DNA from: Triparma columacea
Taxonomy: Eukaryota; Sar; Bolidophyceae; Parmales; Triparmaceae
Direction: 5' to 3'
Assembly (NCBI GenBank): GCA_030267965.1
Contig: BRYA01000337.1
Location: 28,889 to 69,747 of the forward strand
DNA length: 40,859 nucleotides
The notes under the pieces: generated by a model
What the model was told of the DNA's origin: nothing
Databases searched by the model: none
The model's input: the letters and a program-made list of their open reading frames with translations, nothing else
Shown: piece after piece, positions 33,675 to 40,859 of the stretch
Layout: every line of letters begins with the position of its first letter
Numbering within the stretch: position 1 is the stretch's first letter
Translations under genes and position numbers: made by a program

Positions 33675-34345
33675 TTAGGTAAAGGGGGAACACTATTTCA
33701 TAAGAGAGAAAAGGGAGAGATTTTTACAAAGACGTGTCTTTTTTTTACCCTATCTAGGGTTCGGGTTATTATTCTGCCCATTAAAATATTTCCACCAAAT
33801 TAACCTGGTCTTTTTTCGGACTTTTGTTCCTTGGTCCTTGGTTCCTTTTCGTTGCACCACCGCACCACCAACCACTACCAAAACCCACTTCTCTTTACTT
33901 GGTCCGTAACTACTACTAAGCAAGCATAGAAACTCCTCAGAACCGGCACTCCTCGGCACGCCCCATCGTCCTTCGCTCGACTAACCTTAAGAGATTCCCT
34001 TGGCTTTGTAAGTTGGTGTCGTGGAGGAGATTCAATCTTTCTTCTCCTAAACAAGGCGCATAAGACGACCGAGGCGCATAAGACGACCGAAACAACCAAA
34101 GGGCAAACTGGGGGAGCACATTTACGAGATCCATTCACGAGTTGGTGCTTAACTCACAACACCACCCCCGCACTTATTCCCTTTTAAACCTTATTACTCA
34201 CAGGGTTAGATTTTTTTAAGGGTTTAGGTGGGTAATATTATCGTCGCATATTTGACATTACACCCCGGATCTCTCTCTCTCGTCTTGGTTCTGTCTCTAT
34301 CTAACTCACCATACTGCCTTCCCCCCCAGCCCCCTCCCTCCCTTG
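33675..34345. other. Gene-poor spacer
   Basis: About 670 bp between Grp170 and the second multi-membrane gene, AT-rich in parts. It contains an exact 18-bp tandem duplication (34054-34089) and a (CT)n stretch near 34270. No gene seen; it should hold the promoter of the gene at 34346. Confidence 0.5.
34054..34089. repeat. 18-bp tandem duplication
   Basis: Unit AGGCGCATAAGACGACCG occurs twice in direct succession (34054-34071, 34072-34089) with no mismatch. Confidence 0.9.
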
Positions 34346-37300
34346 ATGTTGGACACATTAGATGAGGACCGCGCCTCGCCCACCCCGAGCGCCTCGCCCA
34401 TCCCTATCCCTAAGCAGCGCGCGTCAATAAATAAGACCACTGACATGGAGGCCATCAAGGTCTCAATGCTCGAAATTGCCTCTCGATTAGTACCCTTTCT
34501 CAACACCAGAACCAAAACAAAACAATCGCCCTCCTGGACGTTCAACGACGCGCTGAAAGACATCGAAGCGAAGAAAAAATGGAAGGACGCGTTCCCCACA
34601 TCCGAAGCGTGGACGAAGGCGAGCTTCGGAGGAAGAGGATGGGGAAAGACGACCTTCATCGTGAGCAGCAGATTAGAGATGGTCGCGTTGTTTTTTTGGG
34701 ACTTTGATGGCGTTGCGGCACGGGAACTTGTCGGGGACAACGAGAGAGAAATAGAGGAACGGGTCGGGGAGTGGGAGATGATTGTGTCAAAAAAACAAAC
34801 AATTCTCTCAGCACACCGGAAGAACTCGTCGCACAGGCGTATTAGAGAGACGGAAAACGTCATGAAACTTTACAAGATTGACCGAGACACAGTTGTCATT
34901 CAAATGAAGCCCAAAGAGGGCGAATCCGATGGGAGAAGGAAAAGCCTGGGGGAGAAATTGGAACGTGTGTCGCAATTTTTGCGTGGTGGAGCGACTTCTG
35001 AGAAAACGGAGTCAAATAAGAGAGTGTCAGCGAAGAAGGCGACCGAGACGGTCACGATCAGGCTTAAAAGGCGAAAGGGGATGTTCAAGAATGAGACCGA
35101 AGTTGAATTCGTGACCATGATAGACCTCGGAATTCGAGTTTCTCAGAAAGCGACGATACTTGCTCTATACAGACTTCTATATGAGGTAGTGAGCTGCCAA
35201 CGATTCTTCGCGAAAGATCTCAGCCTGGAAGACATGACGAAAAGGGCGGGGGAAACCCTGGGCGCCTGTATGGTATGGGACGGCACCAACATTAGGCTCA
35301 GAAGATTTGGAGCACACAGGCCAAGGAGGATCCGGAAGAACGAAAAGCTCAAGATGGTCAATAGCATCTGCAAGGAAAGCACAGCTTTGCGGGAGATCAT
35401 CGAAGTCTATCCGTCGTTTGAAATTATATTGCAGAGAGCAAGGCTAGGGGAGATAAATAGGAATAGGTAAGGGCCGAAAGCGACGACAACACTTCACGTG
35501 CCAGTAACTAACCCCTTGGACGTAACCTCGCTCTCTTCCCCTCGCAGATCAACCCCAACTCTGGCTTTAGCGCAAGTCGGCGAGAAGGAGGCGAGGGTGA
35601 TAGGGAACAACCTGATGCCTTGCTTGAAAAGCAGGCAGCTGATAAGCGCCGCCGTTGACATGTGGAGGTTGCAGAACAAGTCGATCGGGGAGCTCTTCGA
35701 GGCCCACCCTTGGATGGAGGACATGTTCGAGGCTATTGGGAAAGGGGTCGTGAAAACTGCGCACTGGGGCTTGACGTTTAGGGTAATGTTCGGCGCCATC
35801 ACTTCCATTGTTGACTTGCTCACTGATGTGTACGTGACGTACATGTTTTGGGATGACAAGAAGTACGGGTACTTCAACGCCTCGTTGGCATCGCTGTTAG
35901 TGTCAATGTTTTTGCAGCTCATCATGGTTTGGACCCAGAATCGCAGGATGGGCTTGAACGCCGTGGTAAGGGCTTGGTTCCCTGTCCTCATCGGCTTCAA
36001 GCCTGCCGTTGATGCCTACAATGTGGCCACCCTGGTGGTGAAGAAGGACGAACAGCTGGTCTCCCCCCTGGTGGAGATGATTGCATCGAAGGCCATAGAG
36101 ATGTTCGCAGAGGCCATCCCTGGAGTTTTTATCCAGCTCATGGCAATTGCAACTTCAGATAAAGTCTCTGCGGGGGCGTGGACGTCACTTGTAGTTTCTC
36201 TCCTCTCCACAGGCTTTATCTCTGCAACAATCAGCTACGACTTTGACACCGATCCAAGGAAAAGGCTGGAGGTCCCCGAGTTTTATGGGTATGTGCCGAC
36301 GCAGGCCTCGAAGAGAACGATAGTGTTTGGCTCTATGACCCTCTTCACTGCAGGTATGCTTACGATTAGATGTACGAGCTTAGTTCTTTTAGCACTGCTT
36401 GGGAAGGGCTTTGTCGCAGTATATATACTGGCTGACCTTGGTGTTTATATGATGATAAAGATAGCGAGGAAAGACTTCTGGTACTGGATGCCCACTGGAG
36501 GTAAGAGATTCGACAAGCGAAACGAGTCGAGGAATTTTCGCTTTGTGGAGGGCCGCTTGTGTACGCTTGCTGTCGGGGCGAGCGGACTGCTCCCATCCCA
36601 CTTCACGAGCTCGACCACTCCTAACCCTTGCTCATCGCAGATAACACAGAGATGTTGATTTCGGGGATAAACAGGATAATGATTAAAATCATCACAGATT
36701 GCACGTCAATCGTTCACTTCAGACACCCGTATGAGCTTGGAGGTGAGAAAGAATGGAGCCCTCAATAACCCTATCAGAGGTTCTGTCCTGCGGTCACTCT
36801 AACCCTTTGTCCGTTGTCATCCATTTCGCGATTCGCTTTGACCTCAAACAGGTTTCTACTGGCTCTTTGGCTTCGTCTTGACAATGATGAGTCTCCCAGT
36901 TGTGACAATCTTCTTTGAGAGTCAAACAGGAGTGAGTAGGGATGCTTCAAAGTTTGCTTGGAATATCGTAATTTACATAGTGCCATCAACCGTAGCACTT
37001 TTCCTCATCTTTCTCTTCAACATCGACAAGAAGTATAGGAGCACGTTCTGGAGTAAACAGAGGGGGGTTGATTTGACCTTGAGGGGTTGGAAGGATGCCA
37101 AGGACGATGCAATGAAGGCATCCAAGGCGTTCAACCACTCGAGGCACCACTTGGTCGCTGTCGAGGGAGAAATCAGAGCTTGGGTACAAGCAAACTGGGA
37201 TATTTGGGAGGACGAGAAACCGAAGTGGTTCTCCGAGGAAATGAGGACAAAAATCCCTCTCGAGTACATTCCTGACGAGGACGCAAGGCACATGGAGAGC

Positions 37301-37540
37301 GGCAGAAGGACCATGGCTAAGCAGTCGATGGCCATGGGCGATTCGAGGCAGTCTACGGGCAAGCCGTCCCTTGGAAAGACGAGAGTGACAAAGATAGCAA
37401 ACGCGCTCCATAAGATTGTACCCTCTGACGTCGAAGAAAATGTTGAGGGCGTATCGGCAATGATTTCCATGGAAAAAAAGCAAAGTGAAGCTTTGAGTGG
37501 GGAGGGGGGTGAAGGGAGGGGGGGGGGGAGTGGCTCTTAA
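34346..37540 (+). CDS. Multi-membrane family protein, copy 2 (four exons)
   Basis: Exons 34346-35466, 35548-36500, 36641-36742 and 36852-37540 give about 954 residues; the joins match the intronless copy at 39199 (YWMPTGDNTEML against YWMPSGGNTEFF; PYELGGFYW against PNEVGGSYW). The N-terminal region (about residues 30-370) is absent from the other two copies and looks like a folded soluble domain around VSSRLEMVALFFWDFDGVAA, which could be a START/SRPBCC-like fold (guess). The membrane region (about 410-800) has the conserved blocks VDLLTDVYVTYMFWDDKKYG, KPAVDAYNVA, AEAIPGVFIQLMAI, EFYGYVP and DFWYWMP. The tail repeats AWVQANWDIWEDEKPKWFSE and is basic. No enzyme motif recognised; possibly a membrane protein that senses or moves lipid. 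Start ATG 34346 chosen as the first Met in frame. Confidence 0.75.
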
Positions 37541-38409
37541 AATAGGAACGCTAAATTGCACAAAAATATAAACCGCATCATAGCTTCCCGAGGAGAGGCC
37601 AAAGGAGCGAGCGGAGGGCGGGTGTGGTAAAACAGGTGGGATGTTTGGGCTCTAATGCAAATATTGATTGGAGACTCTCTCTTATTATAAATCTTTCTTA
37701 TCTGGTTTGGTTCAGCTCTTGCCCCATCTCAAAAAAATCCTTTTTGTACTGTCGCTTGATCTTCGCTTTATCGTAACACCCTGTACATATATACATAAAC
37801 CGTCACCCTCACCTTGCGATTGGATTGCCGTCAAGGTAGCTAGAAGCTCAGAGCAAGCTTGTCCTTTCGGATAAGCTTCGGAGGAGGAGAGTCTTGAGAG
37901 ACTTCTGAAGGAGTGAGAGGGGCGAGGTTGTTTTAAGGTAAGGATTGACGGATATATATGCCCCGGGAAGGGAGGGAGGGGGGGAGAGAGGCTGAGGGAG
38001 GGATGGGGAGGGAGAGAGGCGAGGGAAGGGAGAAGGGGAGGAGATTGGGGTCCAGGCTTGTTTTTATTATATCTCTTATAGGTGGTCGAAACGAGCTGAA
38101 ATTTTACTATCGTCGGTCCGCCGTCAATACCCGTCGAAACGAATTATTTCGGCGTCAAGAATCCACGATGTAGAGAGTTAAATTTTCAACCCTCAAAACT
38201 CAAGAATATTCGGCGTTGTTGACATGAGTGTGCTAAGGGGATTTGAGAAAAGTTCAATTTTCTTTTTTTTTCAATGTCGCGCAATCGCAAATTAATTTTA
38301 ACGTCTAACCCTCCCCTATTTTCGCGCACCATTAAAATTTCGCGCACTTGCAGGCATTTTAAACACCCGAAAACCATCCCAAAAGCACCTTAAGAGGAGT
38401 CCTAGCGAC
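37541..38409. other. Spacer with G-rich tract
   Basis: Downstream of the second multi-membrane gene. A G-rich purine tract (37963-38052) has many runs of three or more G on the plus strand and could form G-quadruplexes. No gene visible. Confidence 0.5.
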
Positions 38410-39180
38410 CTTAATCAACTTCGCGGCAAGGTTCCTCCTGCTCGATTGCATTAATACATCTAGTCAACTGATTTGTGCGTGTAGACCGAACCGCAATACT
38501 TCTACGCACCTACACCACCACCTTACCTACAAGGCCTGTCGGAGACTCCCTCCCGTTGAGTACCCTCAATCACCTCCCCGGCAGCGCTCCTCCTGCTCAC
38601 TTACATAAATACATCTAGTCGACCGATACGTACGTGTAGATCGACCCGTAACACTTCCACGCGTCAGCTCCAATACCTTTCCTGCAAGGCCTGTCGGTGA
38701 CTTCCTCCCGTTGAGTACCCTCAATCACCACTGCGGCAACGCTCCTCCTGCTTTAGTGCGTATCTATACCGACACCATAGATACGTACGTGTATACCGAC
38801 CCGTGACGCTTCTACGCACCTGCATTACTTGCTTGCTTGCAAGGCCTTCTTGGTGACTCTCCACCTCAGAGCAGTTCCGGCGCCTTCAATCACCACCGCG
38901 GCAAGGCTCCTCCTGCTTAAGCGCGTATATATACCGACACCACCGATACGTACGTGTATATTGACCCATAACGCTTCTGCGTGTGAGCATCACCACTCTA
39001 CCTGCAAGGCCTTCTCGGTGACTCTCCACCTCAGAGCAGTCCCAGCGCTCTCAATCACCACTGCGGCAAGGCTTCTCCCACGCGAGCGTGTAACTACGCA
39101 TCAACGACAGCTTCGTCCGGAAATACCACAACCGTAACGCTTCTGCGTGCCAGCACCTCCTGCTTGAGCACGGTAAATAC
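38410..39180. repeat. Degenerate ~155-165-bp tandem array (satellite-like)
   Basis: About five imperfect units. Marker blocks recur: GCGGCAAGGxTCCTCCTGCT near 38420, 38575, 38729, 38895 and 39060; CAAGGCC followed by TGTCGGTGAC or TTCTCGGTGAC at 38530, 38684, 38840 and 39005; CGATACGTACGTGTA around 38622, 38780 and 38945. Unit identity is only moderate, with later units drifting and the last one broken. No long open frame of credible coding character. Directly upstream of the gene at 39199. Confidence 0.85.
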
Positions 39181-39198
39181 CCCAGGTTCTAAAGCAAC

Positions 39199-40859
39199 AT
39201 GACGACAAATTCAAACATTGATGGTGTTACAGCCCTAGGAGACGTGAGCACAAAAAAGGACGACATGGTTGAGGCCACTGAAGGCGGCACTGCTTTGCAC
39301 GAAAAAAAGGCCATCGTGGAGAGTGATATTCGAGCAGATTTTGGCGGAGTAGTTGATGTCGCGACGACTGACGATGGTCCACAGCTCCCCTCCAGCCCTG
39401 ATCGCGCCCCCTTCGGTGCGCCCAGCCACATTGATGTTATGGACCCCCTTGCAGATGCTTTGACCACAGGGGAGAGAGAAGTCATCGAGACACACACAAA
39501 TGCCGACGTTGAGACCGGGCTTGTCATTCCCGAAAATGATAACACAAGTGTGCTTGACGGTGACATGAGCACAAGGGAGGAGGAATCCAATGAAGAGGTT
39601 GGAACAAGAATTGGCGAGCAGTTGATGCAAACAGTGAAGAAGAGGAAACATGGTCATAACGGTGAAAGTAAAGTCGAGGCTGTAAAGGATTTCATCTCAA
39701 GCAACCAAGCACTGGGGGAGCTAATAGAGCAGAACAATTTTGTCGGAACCATGTTGTGCGCTGTGGTGAGGAACAAGCTGAAAAGGGACGCCGCCAAGGA
39801 GGGCTTGAATGAGAATGAGGAGGAAGCCAAGGGGTGGAAGATCGGGAGTGAGCTGACGAAGACCATGTCAGTAACAAACTCTGCTGAGGAAGCAATAAGA
39901 GTCTGGGCAGAGAAGCACTCTGACGTACAAGAAGTCATGAGAGAGCATGGCTGGCTAAGACCAATGCTTGAGGCTGTTGTTAAGGAGTTATTTCTCAAGA
40001 CAAATTTTGGCTTGAAAGCACGGGTTATGGCAGGTGCAGTGCTGAGCATGACTGATTTGGTGACTGATGTGTTTGTGACCTACATGTTTAGGAGTGATAA
40101 GAAGTATGGGTACTTTAAGGCATCTTTGGCAAGTTTAGTAGCGTCAATTGGGCTTCAGATGCTTATTATTTGGTTTCAGAACAAGAAGTTGGGGATGAAG
40201 AGGGTGGTGTGGGAGTTGATTCCAATCTTGTTTGGGTACAAGCCTGCTGTTGATGCTTACAGGGTAGCAACTGGAGCAAAGCAGGAGGTTGGGGCTATAG
40301 TGGACCCAATTTCTGAGATGACATGGATGAAAGTGGTTGAGATGTTTTCTGAGGCAATCCCTGGAGTGATCATCCAACTTATGGCTATAGTAACCAGTAA
40401 AAAAGATAAAGGAACTTCAGCATGGCTTTCAGTTGCAGTGTCAGCAATTACAACAGGCTTTGCTTCTGCAACAATTAGTTATGACTGGGACACAGACCCT
40501 CTTAAAAGAGAACAGGCACCAGACTTCTATGGGTATATACCAGCAAAAGCAAGCAAGAGAACAGTGGTGTTTGTGTCCATGTTGTTCTTGTCAGCTGGGA
40601 TGCTCCTAATAAGATGTACAACAATAGTTCTTCTTGGGTTAATTGGAGGTAGTTGGGCTTTTCTCTACATTGGAGCTGACCTTAGTTTGTACTTATTGGT
40701 TAAGATATTGAGGGGAGACTTTTGGTATTGGATGCCATCAGGGGGTAACACAGAGTTTTTCAATAGTAGTTTTGGCCGAGTGGTGTCAAAGATCATTGTA
40801 GACTTCACTTCAATGGTGCAATTTAGACATCCTAATGAAGTTGGGGGAAGCTATTGGTT
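39199..40859 (+). CDS. Multi-membrane family protein, copy 3 (intronless, 3' end outside window)
   Basis: Open without a stop from the ATG at 39199 to the window edge (553 codons). The N-terminal 210 residues are acidic and lack recognisable domains. Then come the family blocks: DLVTDVFVTYMFRSDKKYGY (about 287), IPILFGYKPAVDAYRVATG, SEAIPGVIIQLMAIVTSKK (about 383), DFYGYIPAKASKRTVV, DFWYWMPSGG (about 510) and QFRHPNEVGGSYW at the edge. Both intron positions seen in the copy at 34346 within this stretch are absent here. Third-position bases are more AT-rich than in neighbouring genes, which suggests a different age or origin. Family function unknown (see copies at 19865 and 34346). Confidence 0.78.
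   Translation, partial: MTTNSNIDGVTALGDVSTKKDDMVEATEGGTALHEKKAIVESDIRADFGGVVDVATTDDGPQLPSSPDRAPFGAPSHIDVMDPLADALTTGEREVIETHTNADVETGLVIPENDNTSVLDGDMSTREEESNEEVGTRIGEQLMQTVKKRKHGHNGESKVEAVKDFISSNQALGELIEQNNFVGTMLCAVVRNKLKRDAAKEGLNENEEEAKGWKIGSELTKTMSVTNSAEEAIRVWAEKHSDVQEVMREHGWLRPMLEAVVKELFLKTNFGLKARVMAGAVLSMTDLVTDVFVTYMFRSDKKYGYFKASLASLVASIGLQMLIIWFQNKKLGMKRVVWELIPILFGYKPAVDAYRVATGAKQEVGAIVDPISEMTWMKVVEMFSEAIPGVIIQLMAIVTSKKDKGTSAWLSVAVSAITTGFASATISYDWDTDPLKREQAPDFYGYIPAKASKRTVVFVSMLFLSAGMLLIRCTTIVLLGLIGGSWAFLYIGADLSLYLLVKILRGDFWYWMPSGGNTEFFNSSFGRVVSKIIVDFTSMVQFRHPNEVGGSYW

Noticed and set aside
38410..39180. Array considered as CRISPR
   Set aside because: Units are 155-165 bp, degenerate and without distinct spacers; eukaryotic context.

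Overview
The window is nuclear DNA of an intron-bearing eukaryote, most likely a photosynthetic stramenopile (ochrophyte). Introns run from GTGAG/GTAAG-type donors to C-rich tracts and AG. They are short, mostly about 85-260 bp, and exon phases join cleanly. The proteins are eukaryotic (BAR, TBC, RGS, KH, Grp170). One product (21809-22837) has a signal peptide with Phe just after the probable cleavage site, the hallmark of import into a red-algal-type complex plastid. A bolidophyte or parmalean alga is my guess from the look of the multi-membrane family; the species is inference. No bacterial, viral or CRISPR features were found.

Layout, left to right. (1) Minus strand, 1-4977: a very large RalGAP-alpha-like protein carrying an RGS domain, running off the left edge. 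(2) Plus, 5353-8540: a BAR / F-box-like / TBC (RabGAP) fusion. (3) Minus, 8706-9419: a small four-EF-hand protein. (4) Plus, 9554-12114: long-chain acyl-CoA synthetase. (5) Minus, 12176-15910: a cupin (JmjC-like) / SAP / triple-KH protein. (6) Minus, 16217-17419: a TspO/MBR-like membrane protein. (7) Minus, 17838-19705: a protein with RPEL-like actin-binding repeats. (8) Plus, 19865-21625: intronless multi-membrane protein. (9) Plus, 21809-22837: plastid-targeted TLDc-domain protein. (10) Plus, 23523-24875: a protein of five MBD-like repeats, set between two nearly identical ~200-bp direct repeats. (11) Minus, 25386-26776: SAP plus three DUF5710-like modules. (12) Minus, 27122-29824: coiled-coil protein. 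(13) Plus, 30238-33674: ER chaperone of the Grp170/HYOU1 family. (14) Plus, 34346-37540 and (15) plus, 39199 to beyond the right edge: two further members of the multi-membrane family of (8). A degenerate ~155-165-bp satellite-like array lies just upstream of (15).

The genes do not form an operon. They are packed head-to-head (134-413 bp shared promoter regions) and tail-to-tail (as little as 61 bp). Two themes recur. The first is membrane and small-GTPase biology: RalGAP/RGS, BAR-TBC, acyl-CoA synthetase and a multi-membrane family with a possible remote likeness to XK-type lipid scramblases. The second is unusual domain fusions: RGS in a RalGAP-like protein, BAR-Fbox-TBC, cupin-SAP-KH, and tandem MBD-like repeats. 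These fusions and the MBD-like cassette between direct repeats are the best candidates for something undescribed. All gene models were spliced by eye from reading-frame continuity and splice signals; there is no transcript support.
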